Source: JAEUIZ01 sp046155605 (GTDB lineage: Bacteria; Planctomycetota; Phycisphaerae; Phycisphaerales; UBA1924). From it: a DNA stretch of 33,607 bases. Of the stretch, positions 1 through 8,685 are shown piece by piece. The notes beneath the pieces are model-generated. The model was not told the DNA's origin, made no database searches, and saw nothing but the letters and a program-made list of their open reading frames with translations. A program made the translations under genes and the position numbers. The stretch lies in the NCBI GenBank assembly GCA_046155605.1, contig JBJXFQ010000015.1:1-33607 (forward strand), read 5' to 3'. How positions within the stretch are numbered: position 1 is the first letter of the stretch; each line of letters begins with the position of its first letter.

Positions 1-48
1 GTTGAACGTGTGGAAGATCGGAACCTGACGCTCGGGTGTGCCTCGCAT
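1..48 (-). CDS. IS transposase, N-terminal 16 codons only (runs off the window)
   Basis: The reverse strand opens an ATG reading MRGTPERQVPIFHTFN up to the window edge. An 'MRG.pe.Q..mf' start is what I recall for a common class of IS5/IS1182-like DDE transposases, so this is probably the first few residues of such an enzyme. An in-frame ATG three codons upstream (position 57) is an alternative start. Only 16 residues are visible, so the family call is an inference. The adjacent IS-end-like sequence supports it. Confidence 0.45.
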   Translation of the reverse strand, partial: MRGTPERQVPIFHTFN

Positions 49-106
49 GCACACCATCTTCGCACATCCGCACTCACCGGTTGCGCGATTCGGCGCGTGT
101 TCGGGG

Positions 107-126
107 GTTCTTCAACAGCCTGCTAG
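107..126. mobile_element. Probable terminal inverted repeat of the left-edge insertion sequence
   Basis: The motif TTCTTCAACAGCCTGCTAG ends at about position 126, roughly 60-80 bp outside the transposase start. It resembles the ends of IS elements that carry MRG-type transposases (from memory, not searched). Its last bases contain the TAG stop codon of the sigma factor gene, so the element appears to abut or overlap the end of that gene. The partner end lies outside the window. Confidence 0.4.
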
Positions 127-719
127 GCTCCATCGGATGGCCGCTCCAGTTGCAAACGGAGCCACGCGCGCGCCGCGCTCCACTGTCGATAGACGGTTCG
201 CTCCGCAACGCGCAGCGCGGCACTGATTTCCTCGAACGTCAGGCCCGCGAAGTAGTGCAGTTTCACAATCTCCGCCAGCCTGGGGTCCGCTGCTTCAAGT
301 TTGCGCAGTACCTGGTCCAAGCCCACAATATCCTCCGAGGACGGCTCCGAGGCTTCAACGCCTTCGAGCGGCGTACGTTCCCGTCCGCCGCCATGCTTGA
401 CGCGCCCGCGACGGCGGGCTCGCTCGACAAGTATGCGCCGCATCGCCTCAGCGACTGCCGCGAAGAAATGGGCCTCGTTCTGAAAAGACGGATCGCCGGT
501 GCCGAGGATTCGGAGGTATGCCTCGTGCACCAACGCTGCCGGTTGGAGGGTCTGGCCTGGCCTCTCCTTCGCCATTCGAGAGCGTGCCAGGCGTTTGAGA
601 TCGTGATAAGCGGCCGCCAGAAAATCATCCGCCTGACGGTCCGATATCCTCAGTAGGGGATCGCCGGATGTCCCGTACTCGCCGTTTCCGACTTCTGGCT
701 CTTGGGCACCGGGCATCAT
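123..719 (-). CDS. ECF-type RNA polymerase sigma factor (TIGR02999-like)
   Basis: The 198-residue protein has the planctomycete ECF layout. A sigma-2 region at about residues 25-105 includes LQPAALVHEAYLRIL and a HFFAAVAEAMRRILVERARRR stretch. A sigma-4 helix-turn-helix lies at about 130-190 and contains HYFAGLTFEEISAALRVAE and RTVYRQWSAARAWL. Length is normal for the family. The start is a double ATG (719/716) preceded by GAGG. In planctomycetes such genes are often followed by a Ser/Thr kinase; here an IS end sits at the stop codon instead. It is divergent from the dockerin cluster across 222 bp and is an obvious candidate regulator of it, but nothing in the sequence proves this. Confidence 0.9.
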   Translation of the reverse strand: MMPGAQEPEVGNGEYGTSGDPLLRISDRQADDFLAAAYHDLKRLARSRMAKERPGQTLQPAALVHEAYLRILGTGDPSFQNEAHFFAAVAEAMRRILVERARRRGRVKHGGGRERTPLEGVEASEPSSEDIVGLDQVLRKLEAADPRLAEIVKLHYFAGLTFEEISAALRVAERTVYRQWSAARAWLRLQLERPSDGA

Positions 720-941
720 CGACCTCGTTACGACTTCAACGATGGCAGTCCCACGTCACTTGCGTCGCACAAGATACCGTACCACGTCACGCTTTGTTCT
801 GGACGTTCACCGCTTTCCGAGTAGACTGCGACCTCACGTGCCGCGTCCCAAGGTGAACTCGGTGCCGCGGGCCAGTTTGGACGTGGCGTTTGACAGGGCG
901 GTTGGAGAGGGCGAATCGGACATGGCGAGACAGAGGAGTCA
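720..941. promoter_or_regulatory. Divergent intergenic region with a 9-bp direct repeat
   Basis: This 222-bp stretch separates the sigma gene from the first dockerin gene and must contain both promoters. CCACGTCAC occurs at 751-759 and again at 782-790, 31 bp apart (about three helical turns), with a related CTCACGTG at 833-840. That spacing suits an operator or activator site, but the words are short. No confident -35/-10 pair was seen. A GAGGAG ribosome-binding site lies at 933-938. Confidence 0.35.
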
Positions 942-3584
942 ATGATGAGCGGCACGCAACGACGGATGCTTCGGACCTGCTCATCGATCGCTTTGGCGTG
1001 CGGCACTGCGGCCACGACGGCTCCCGCGCAGCCGGTGCTCTTCACCGTCACGGACCTGGGCACGCTTGGGGGGGCGTCGGCCGAAGCATGGGGCGTCAAC
1101 GCGTCGGGTGCCGTTGCTGGCGTCTCCAAGGATGCCCTCGGACGCGATCGACCATTTTACTGGTCTTCCAGCACGGGCATGCTCGATCTGGGCACGTTTG
1201 GCGGCACATCCGGCGCTGCCTACGACCTCAACGATGTGGGAATGGTCGTCGGTGCCGCGAAGTCGTCCACGAACATCGACCGTGCTTTCATGTGGACAGC
1301 CGCGGGAGGCATGCTGCCGGTGCCGGGGCCGATCGCCACGCGAGCCAGCTTCGCGTACGGAGTCAACAACGCCGCGCGGGTGGCCGGCTCGCTGTTCAGC
1401 TCGTTGGGTGAAGAGCGATCGTTCATCTCCGATCCCCTCCTCGGGCTGATCGAGCCGTCGGGCCCGACGGCATCGGCTCGTGCCGTCAGCCCAACCGGAC
1501 AGGCCACGGGCTACCGGACCAGCGGCACTTCGACGGTCGCGTTCATCTGGACGCTTGGCCCGGCACCCACGTTTGGCACCTCCGACACTCGCGCCTACGG
1601 CATCAACGCCAGCACCGAATGCGTCGGCGAGTTCAACCTGTCCGCATTCCGGTGGACGCCGGCTGGCGGCCTCGTGCTGCTCCCGACCGGGCCGGTCGCC
1701 GCGGAGCGCGCGCTCGGGATCAACGCCCGCGGCGTGGTCGTCGGCTATGCCCGAGTCGGCTCGCTCCGACACGCGTTCATGCATACGGCAGTCGGCGGCG
1801 TGGGCGACATCAATGACCTGATCTCGCCGGACGAGGAACTCGAGATCATCGAGGCCCGCGATATCAACGATTCCGGCCAGATTGTCGGCATGGCCAAGAC
1901 GGGGATCGGTGAGGTGCGGGCCGTGGTGCTCTTGCCAACCGGGCTCTTCCCGATCCTCTATGTTCGAGCGGACGCGCCCCTCGGCGGCAACGGGAGCAGT
2001 TGGTCCGCCGCCTATCGATCGCTCCAGGACGCGCTCACGGTCGCGGCATTTTCCGATGGCGCGGTGCAGCATATCTGGGTAGCGCAGGGCGTCTACCGCC
2101 CGGAACGACGGACCGTGGCCGGCGCTGCGAGGTCGGTGACGTTCAAGATGGTTCGCGACGTGGCCGTTTACGGTGGGTTCGCGGGCACGGAGACCTCGCT
2201 CTCGCAGCGGGACTGGGCGGCCCACCCCACGATCCTCTCCGGAGACCTGCTGGGCAACGACGGCCCGAACTTCGCCAACAACCAGGAGAACGCGTACCAC
2301 GTCGTGACCGCGACGCTGACGCCCGACGACGCCACGTCGTTGCTCGACGGGTTCATCATCACGGACGGAAACGCGGACGCCTCGAACCCGCCGACCAACA
2401 GCCGCGGAGGCGGACTCTTCTGCGAGGCCGGATCGGCTGTGGTCAGGAATACCACGTTTCAATCCAACACCGCGGCGAGCATGGGCGGGGGCGCGCACGT
2501 CGTCGGGAGTCGCGCGAAGATCCAGTCGTGCCGCTTTGTATCGAACCGCGCACCCGACGGCGCGGGTATCCATGCGGAGTTTCGCGCCCTCATCGATCGC
2601 TGCACGATCGAGAGCAACCAAGTCCCGGCGTTCGGGGGCGGTGGCGCCCTCCACGCGACGGGGTTTGTGATCGTCACGCGGTCAATGATCCGGGACAACG
2701 TCATGACTGGCCCGGGCAATGGCGCAGGAGTCGCCTTGTCCGATCAAGCTTCGCTCATCAACTGCGCCATCGTGGAAAACCTCGCGCCATCGGGCACGGC
2801 CGGCGGAGTTCTCGTGGCGACGACCGGCATGATCGCCAACTGCCTGATCAACGGGAACGTCGCCGCGTCGGGCGCCGGGATCCGCTCGTTTGGCGCCAAC
2901 ATCATCAACTCCACCATCACGCAGAACGTCGCCGGCACTTTAGCGGGCGGGGTGCTCGTCGAGGGTCCGACCAGCATCATCAGCTCGATCATCTGGGGCA
3001 ACGCTCATGGCGGCCCGGTCGGTCAGCCGGCCCAGATCGGCGGCGCCCCCACCCTCTCGCACACCACCGTCGAGGGCTGGACGGGCTCGCTCGGCGGCTC
3101 GGGAAACAATGGCCTCGATCCGAGATTTATCGACGCTGATGGCCCGGACAACATGCCGGGCACGAACGATGACGACCTGCGCCTGCTTCGTCCTCTTTCG
3201 CCGGCGATCGATTCGGCAAACACCGATGCCGTGCCGCCCGACATCGCGGACCTCGACGGCGACAGCGACGTGATGGAGCGGCTCCCGCTCGATCTCGACG
3301 ATCTGCCCAGACTGGCCGACGTTCCGGAGGTAAGCAACACCGGCGTCGGCCTCCCGCCCGTGCTCGATCGGGGGTGCTATGAGTCGCCCGTGCCGCCGTG
3401 CTACGCCAACTGCGACGGCAGCACGACGCCGCCGATCCTCAATGTCAACGACTTCTCGTGCTTTCTTAACCAATTTGCCGCGGGCGACCCCCGCGCAAAC
3501 TGCGACGCGAGCACGACTCCACCTGTTCTCAACATTAATGACTTCCAGTGTTTCCTGAATGCGTTCAGCATCGGCTGTCCCTGA
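942..3584 (+). CDS. Secreted HAF-repeat / right-handed beta-helix protein with C-terminal double dockerin-like module
   Basis: The 880-residue protein begins with a signal peptide (to about 29, ending ATTAPAQP). About seven HAF-type repeats follow (residues 33-335), with recurring LGTLGG, AxGVNxxGxVVG and AFxW elements; seven copies would close a seven-bladed propeller. Residues 340-800 form a parallel beta-helix of the polymorphic outer membrane or pectate-lyase style, with a YVRADAPLGGNGSSWSAAY entry motif and GGG-rich rungs. Residues 820-880 are the six-cysteine dockerin-like module. The start is ATG 942 or 945; GAGGAG at 933-938 fits 945 slightly better. Neither an enzyme active site nor a substrate can be named. 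The protein probably acts outside the cytoplasmic membrane and heads a closely spaced operon (18 bp to the next gene). Confidence 0.85.
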   Translation: MMSGTQRRMLRTCSSIALACGTAATTAPAQPVLFTVTDLGTLGGASAEAWGVNASGAVAGVSKDALGRDRPFYWSSSTGMLDLGTFGGTSGAAYDLNDVGMVVGAAKSSTNIDRAFMWTAAGGMLPVPGPIATRASFAYGVNNAARVAGSLFSSLGEERSFISDPLLGLIEPSGPTASARAVSPTGQATGYRTSGTSTVAFIWTLGPAPTFGTSDTRAYGINASTECVGEFNLSAFRWTPAGGLVLLPTGPVAAERALGINARGVVVGYARVGSLRHAFMHTAVGGVGDINDLISPDEELEIIEARDINDSGQIVGMAKTGIGEVRAVVLLPTGLFPILYVRADAPLGGNGSSWSAAYRSLQDALTVAAFSDGAVQHIWVAQGVYRPERRTVAGAARSVTFKMVRDVAVYGGFAGTETSLSQRDWAAHPTILSGDLLGNDGPNFANNQENAYHVVTATLTPDDATSLLDGFIITDGNADASNPPTNSRGGGLFCEAGSAVVRNTTFQSNTAASMGGGAHVVGSRAKIQSCRFVSNRAPDGAGIHAEFRALIDRCTIESNQVPAFGGGGALHATGFVIVTRSMIRDNVMTGPGNGAGVALSDQASLINCAIVENLAPSGTAGGVLVATTGMIANCLINGNVAASGAGIRSFGANIINSTITQNVAGTLAGGVLVEGPTSIISSIIWGNAHGGPVGQPAQIGGAPTLSHTTVEGWTGSLGGSGNNGLDPRFIDADGPDNMPGTNDDDLRLLRPLSPAIDSANTDAVPPDIADLDGDSDVMERLPLDLDDLPRLADVPEVSNTGVGLPPVLDRGCYESPVPPCYANCDGSTTPPILNVNDFSCFLNQFAAGDPRANCDASTTPPVLNINDFQCFLNAFSIGCP

Positions 3585-3602
3585 CACCGCGGAGGATTCA
3601 GC

Positions 3603-6197
3603 ATGCGAGATCGAGTGTGCATTCGACGGCTGGCAGCCACGCTGCTCCCGTTGCTCGGAATCTGCTTTCAGTCGCACGGCCAACCGTGCGTGCCGTTATG
3701 GTCCGATCAGTTCGCGTCGGGAGCGATCGAAGGCAAAGTCTACGCGCTTGCCATGTTCGATCCGGATGGCCCCGGCGGCACTCCGAGCAATCTTGTTGCG
3801 GCCGGCAACTTCACCACGGCGGGCGGCATGAGCGCGCCTCGGGTGGCAGGTTGGGACGGCAGGCGGTGGCAACCGATGAGCACCGGGCCGGCACCGGGGC
3901 AACCTTCGCGCGCCCAGGCGCTGGCGGTCTTCGATCCGGACGGCGCGGGTCCTGTACCGCCGCGGCTGTTTGCGGCGGTTTCAGCGGGAAGCTCGACGAG
4001 CAGCTTGTGGAGCTGGGACGGCTCGAGCTGGGCGGTACCCTCAACGGTCATCGGCACCATCTACTCGATGGCCGTCTTTGACGATGATGGACCTGGGCCG
4101 CACACGCCCGCGCTCGTGGTGGGTGGCACCATCACCTCCGCCGGCGGCGTTCCGTTCAGCAACATCGCCAAGTGGGACGGCACGACATGGACAAGCCTGG
4201 GGGGTGGGATTACGGGGTCGCAGCCCAACTCGCCCGTTGTGAGTCAACTCGCCCTCTTTGACGCCGACGGAGATGGGCCTCAACCGGGTGTGCTCGCGGC
4301 GTGCGGTGCCTTTGACGTCGCCGGCGGCTTTGGTGCCAGCGGGTTCGCCGTCTGGAATGGATCAACGTGGTCGAATCTTGGGTTCTTTCGGAGCGAGCCG
4401 AAGTCGATCGCCGGTCACGACGAAGACGGCCCGGGGCCGCTCGCGCCTCGCCTCTATGTCGCGGGAGGAGGCGCCTTTCCGCCCTATGTAGTTCGGCTCG
4501 ACGGCTCGGCTTGGACGCAGATCGGTTCGGGTGGCGCGGCGAGCGCCATGGCATCGTTCGACGCGGACGGCGCGGGGCCTCAACTGCCGCAGTTGTACGT
4601 TGGCACCGGCGTCACAACGCCCGGCGGCTCGGCAAACGCAGGCGGCATCAGCCGGTGGGACGGGGCGTCGTGGAGCGCACTTGGCACGGGGCTGGACACC
4701 ACGGGCTCGCCTCGCGAGGTGCTGTGCCTGGCAGCCGCCGATTTCGGCTCGGGGACGCCGACCCTCGCCGTTGGCGGCGGGTTCCAACTCGCGGGCCCGC
4801 TTGTGGTCGGTGGAATCGCAAGTTGGGATGGCCAGTCATGGCACGCGCCCGGCAATGGGATCGGCGGTTATGTCAACGCCCTGGCCGAGTATGACCCCGA
4901 TGGCGCTGGACCGCAGCCGGCTTCCATCCTCGTCGTTGGCAAGTTTGCGAGCGCCGGCGATGTCGCCTCCCGAGCAATCGTGGCGTGGACCGGTACGACG
5001 TTTACGTCGTTTGGGGGTGGAATTACCGCCGGCCTGAGCGGTCCCAATGACGCGGAGGTGAAAGCCATCGCCGTGTTCGACGAGGACGGGGCTGGGCCGA
5101 GCCCGCCTTCCGTGATCGTCGGTGGGAACATCAGCAGCGTCGGGGGAGTCAGCGTCTCGAACATCGCTCGGTGGAATGGCAGCGCCTGGTCCGCGATTGG
5201 TGCCGGATTCAACGGCCGTGTCACATGCCTTGCTGTCTTCAACGATGGAACCGGTGCCGCGCTCTACGCCGGGGGCCTCTTCCGATTCTCCGCCACGACG
5301 CCGATCGACTACCTCGCCAAATGGAACGGCACATCGTGGCAAGCCGTGTCCCAGTCGCAGTCGCAGTGGCTCGGTGCCCGCTCGCTCGCTGTCTTCGATG
5401 CGGATGGGAGTGGTCCGCTCCCCGCGGAGTTGATCGCCGGACACGGTGCCAATACGTCGCCGGCTCCGTACATCTGGCGCTGGAACGGCACAACTTGGTC
5501 GGGACTCGGTTCGGGCCTCAACCAACCCGCTGATTCCCTGGCGGTTCTGGATGCCGACGGCCCGGGTCCGGGTCTGGCCAAGCTCTATGTCGGCGGGTTC
5601 TTCACCATTGCCGGCGGAGTGAACTGCAATCGCCTCGCCACATGGAATGGGGTGACCTGGAGTGCGGTGGGCGTCGGCGTTCAGAACGGCCTCGATCGAG
5701 CCGCACGAACGATCGCCGGACTCGATGCCGACGGCCCGGGGCCGAGTCCGTGGTCCGTCTTCGCGGGTGGCGATTTCTCGATCGCAGGAAACCAGACGAT
5801 TTCCGCGTTCGCTCGGTTCGATGGCGCGACCTGGTCGGCGGTCGCGGGCGGCCTCACTGACCCCGTGACCACCTACGTCAACGCCCAGCTCGTCTTCGAC
5901 GATGACGGCGCTGGACCAAGGCTCCCGGGCCTCTATGTGGGTGGCGAGTTCTCTGCGGCGGGCGCAACGCCGTCCCGGAGCATCGCCCGCTGGGGCTGCC
6001 CGCTTGGCGCGTGCTACGCCAACTGCGATGGCTCCAGCGTGCCGCCGATCCTCAACATCAGCGACTTCTCGTGTTTCATTAACCGGTACGCCAACGGCGA
6101 GCCGTACGCGAACTGCGATGGGTCAACGGTCGCACCGGTCTTCAACATCCTGGACTTCCAGTGTTTCCTCAACAACTTTGCCCAAGGTTGCCCATAG
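3603..6197 (+). CDS. Secreted 14-repeat beta-propeller-like protein with C-terminal double dockerin-like module
   Basis: The 864-residue protein has a signal peptide (about 1-27). It then carries, by hand alignment, 14 tandem repeats of 45-60 residues with the pattern LAVFDxDGxGPxPxxLxVGGxF..AGG....IAxWNGxxWSxLG. Most repeats contain an inserted DxDGxGP segment. Fourteen blades would give two seven-bladed propellers. Residues 804-864 are the dockerin-like module (CYANCDGS ... AQGCP). ATG 3603 is preceded by GCGGAGG. The neighbour downstream is a clear paralogue. Similar WNG repeats occur in delta-60/Kelch-like extracellular proteins of unknown ligand. No catalytic residues were recognised, so a binding or structural surface role is inferred. 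Confidence 0.85.
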   Translation: MRDRVCIRRLAATLLPLLGICFQSHGQPCVPLWSDQFASGAIEGKVYALAMFDPDGPGGTPSNLVAAGNFTTAGGMSAPRVAGWDGRRWQPMSTGPAPGQPSRAQALAVFDPDGAGPVPPRLFAAVSAGSSTSSLWSWDGSSWAVPSTVIGTIYSMAVFDDDGPGPHTPALVVGGTITSAGGVPFSNIAKWDGTTWTSLGGGITGSQPNSPVVSQLALFDADGDGPQPGVLAACGAFDVAGGFGASGFAVWNGSTWSNLGFFRSEPKSIAGHDEDGPGPLAPRLYVAGGGAFPPYVVRLDGSAWTQIGSGGAASAMASFDADGAGPQLPQLYVGTGVTTPGGSANAGGISRWDGASWSALGTGLDTTGSPREVLCLAAADFGSGTPTLAVGGGFQLAGPLVVGGIASWDGQSWHAPGNGIGGYVNALAEYDPDGAGPQPASILVVGKFASAGDVASRAIVAWTGTTFTSFGGGITAGLSGPNDAEVKAIAVFDEDGAGPSPPSVIVGGNISSVGGVSVSNIARWNGSAWSAIGAGFNGRVTCLAVFNDGTGAALYAGGLFRFSATTPIDYLAKWNGTSWQAVSQSQSQWLGARSLAVFDADGSGPLPAELIAGHGANTSPAPYIWRWNGTTWSGLGSGLNQPADSLAVLDADGPGPGLAKLYVGGFFTIAGGVNCNRLATWNGVTWSAVGVGVQNGLDRAARTIAGLDADGPGPSPWSVFAGGDFSIAGNQTISAFARFDGATWSAVAGGLTDPVTTYVNAQLVFDDDGAGPRLPGLYVGGEFSAAGATPSRSIARWGCPLGACYANCDGSSVPPILNISDFSCFINRYANGEPYANCDGSTVAPVFNILDFQCFLNNFAQGCP

Positions 6198-6207
6198 GGA
6201 GAGCCTA

Positions 6208-8652
6208 ATGATGCGGATCACGTTCCCCACAGCATCGTTCTCTTTCGCGTGCGTAGCGTTGCTCCTCGCGCTTCAAGTGGCCCGCGCGCAGCCGTGCCAG
6301 GTCGGCTGGAGCGCCGCCTTTCCGACCAACGACCTCAGCGGCGAGGTTCGTGCGTGGGCGAGGTTTGACGACGGAACGGGTGCCGCTGTTTATGCGGGCG
6401 GCTATTTCTCGTTCTTTGGCGGCGGCCCAAACGTCAACGTTGCGAAATGGACCGCGGCAGGATGGAAGGCGGTCGGAATCGGCCCGAACAACCGTGTCAA
6501 CGCCATGCTCGTCTTTGACGGCGGCACCGGGCCCAAGCTCTTCGCGGCGGGCGAGTTCACCACTGCCGGCGGCGCTGCCGCGAGCCGCATCGCGGTGTGG
6601 AACGGCCTCAACTGGTCACCCGTGGGCACGGGCTTCAACGCCACCGTGCGGGCTCTGGTCGCGTTCAATGATGGGACGGGTCAGGCACTCTACGCCGCGG
6701 GGGACTTCACGCAAGCCTCCGGATCACCGGCGAACCGCGTCGCCAAATGGACGGGCACATCGTGGGTCGCGCTGGGCCAGGGCACAAATGGAACGGTCCG
6801 CGCGCTAACCGTGTTCGATCCCGGATCGGGATCCCGTCTCTATGCCGGCGGCGACTTCATCGAGGCCGGTGGCCTCGCGACCTCCTACATGGCCTCCTGG
6901 AACGGCGTCAACTGGTTCCCTCTTGGTGGCAATATTCCGGGCTCCGGCGTGTCGGTGCGTGCCCTTCTCGGCTACGACGATGGCAGTGGCCCCGCGCTGT
7001 ACATCGGCGGCAACTTCTCAATTCCGCAGCCATTCGGCGAGCCCGTCATCTACGGCATCGGTCGCTGGAACGGCGCGTGGTCAACCGTCGGAACCGGCGT
7101 CGGTCCGGCCTCGGGCTTCGGCGGCGTGCACACCCTCGCCCTCGCCGACTTCGGAGCCGGACCCCGGCTCTTCGCGGGGGGACTGTTCAGCCGCTCCTTT
7201 CCCACGATTCGCAACATCTCTTCATGGGACGGGTCGGAGTGGTCCAGCATGTCCGCCGGCCCCTTCAGCAACGAGTACGTCTTTTCGATCCAGGCGATCG
7301 ACCTCGGCCAGGGCACCCGCGTCTACGTCGGGGGCAACTTCAGTTCCGCGGGCCCGTTCCGCACGGCCAACTTGACGAGTTGGAACGGCAGCGAATGGCT
7401 CCCGCTCGGCAACGGTGCCGATTCCCCGGTCGATGCGATGCTCGCGGTCGAGGAAGGGTCCGGGACCGCACTCTACGTGGGCGGCCGCTTTCTCTCCGTG
7501 GGGCAAACCGAGGCCGTGCGCATTGCACGATGGGATGGGTCCGTATGGTCTCCTCTCGGAACCGGCCTGACCGGCGAACCCGCCCCCGAGCCGACGGTCG
7601 CCGCCATTGCCAGGTTCGACGACGGCACCGGCCCCGCGATTTACGCCGCCGGACGATTCGATACCGCGGGGGGTGTAAGCGCGAACAACATCGCCAAGTG
7701 GAACGGCGTCGCCTGGCAGCCGCTTGGACCCGGGATCAATGGGCTCGTGCTCGATCTCGCCGTCTTCAACGACGGCAGCGGACCGAGCCTCTTTGCCGCC
7801 GGCTCATTCAGCACGGCCGGAACGACGTCCGCGCAGCACATCGCCAAGTGGAACGGCACGTCCTGGTCACGGCTCACCAATCCCGGGCTCAGCGGCACCG
7901 CCAAGGCGCTTCTCGTGTTCGACGACGGAACCGGCCCCGCGCTCTATGTCGGTGGGGACTTCGCCACCGCTGGAGAAGCCCCCGTTGCCAACATCGCAAA
8001 ATGGAATGGCACGTCATGGACCTCCCTGGCCCTGGGCTTTGACAACGGCGTGGACGCGCTGGCGACCTATGACGATGGCGTTGGGTCCGCGCTCTACGCG
8101 GGCGGCCGATTCGGCTTCACCGGTGCCCAGCCGCTGAGCAACATCGCACGATGGCGGGCCGGGCAGTGGTCCGCGCTCGCGACCGGAATCAGCGGGCAGG
8201 TCTCCTCGCTTACCGCCTTTGATGACGGCACGGGCTCGTCGCTCTTTGCCGGTGGCAACTTCGCGTCCGCCGGCACCGTCACTTCCCCCTTTGTGATCCG
8301 CTGGAATCGAACGCAGTTTCTTGCCGTCGGCCCGGGGACCACGGGCCCCGTCTCGTCGCTCGCCACCCTCGCCTCGCCCTCGCCGGCGCTCATCGTGGGC
8401 GGCGCGTTTCGCCAGGCCGGCGACGTTTCGTCCGGCAACCTCGCTCGCTACCAAGGTTGCCTCCCGTGCTACGCCAACTGCGACGAGAGCACCATCGCGC
8501 CGATCCTCAACATCAATGACTTTATCTGCTTTCTGATCCGCTTCGCGCAGGACGATCCATGGGCGAACTGCGACGGCAGCACCCTGCCGCCCGTCCTCAA
8601 CATCAACGATTTCGCGTGCTTTCTCGGAAAGTACGCTGTGGGGTGTCCTTGA
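6208..8652 (+). CDS. Secreted 14-repeat beta-propeller-like protein (paralogue) with C-terminal double dockerin-like module
   Basis: The 814-residue protein starts at the ATG pair 6208/6211, preceded by AGGGAG. An upstream in-frame extension only overlaps the previous gene in another frame. A signal peptide ends near LQVARAQP. Fourteen repeats of about 50 residues follow, with consensus VxALxxFDDGTGPALYxGGxFxxAGG....IAKWNGxxWSxLGxGxxG. These are shorter and more regular than in the preceding gene because most lack the extra DGxGP segment. Residues 754-814 are the dockerin-like module. The gap to the upstream gene is 10 bp, implying co-transcription. The two propeller genes probably arose by tandem duplication followed by repeat-level divergence. 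Ligand and function are unknown. Confidence 0.85.
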   Translation: MMRITFPTASFSFACVALLLALQVARAQPCQVGWSAAFPTNDLSGEVRAWARFDDGTGAAVYAGGYFSFFGGGPNVNVAKWTAAGWKAVGIGPNNRVNAMLVFDGGTGPKLFAAGEFTTAGGAAASRIAVWNGLNWSPVGTGFNATVRALVAFNDGTGQALYAAGDFTQASGSPANRVAKWTGTSWVALGQGTNGTVRALTVFDPGSGSRLYAGGDFIEAGGLATSYMASWNGVNWFPLGGNIPGSGVSVRALLGYDDGSGPALYIGGNFSIPQPFGEPVIYGIGRWNGAWSTVGTGVGPASGFGGVHTLALADFGAGPRLFAGGLFSRSFPTIRNISSWDGSEWSSMSAGPFSNEYVFSIQAIDLGQGTRVYVGGNFSSAGPFRTANLTSWNGSEWLPLGNGADSPVDAMLAVEEGSGTALYVGGRFLSVGQTEAVRIARWDGSVWSPLGTGLTGEPAPEPTVAAIARFDDGTGPAIYAAGRFDTAGGVSANNIAKWNGVAWQPLGPGINGLVLDLAVFNDGSGPSLFAAGSFSTAGTTSAQHIAKWNGTSWSRLTNPGLSGTAKALLVFDDGTGPALYVGGDFATAGEAPVANIAKWNGTSWTSLALGFDNGVDALATYDDGVGSALYAGGRFGFTGAQPLSNIARWRAGQWSALATGISGQVSSLTAFDDGTGSSLFAGGNFASAGTVTSPFVIRWNRTQFLAVGPGTTGPVSSLATLASPSPALIVGGAFRQAGDVSSGNLARYQGCLPCYANCDESTIAPILNINDFICFLIRFAQDDPWANCDGSTLPPVLNINDFACFLGKYAVGCP

Positions 8653-8685
8653 AAGAGATGGCAGGTTCGTTGTTAGGAGTTGTAT

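Noticed and set aside
981..2654. 557-codon open frame antisense to the HAF/beta-helix gene
   Set aside because: It is Arg/Val/Asp-rich with no recognisable domain and lies fully opposite a gene with clear signal peptide, repeats and module; high GC produces such shadows.
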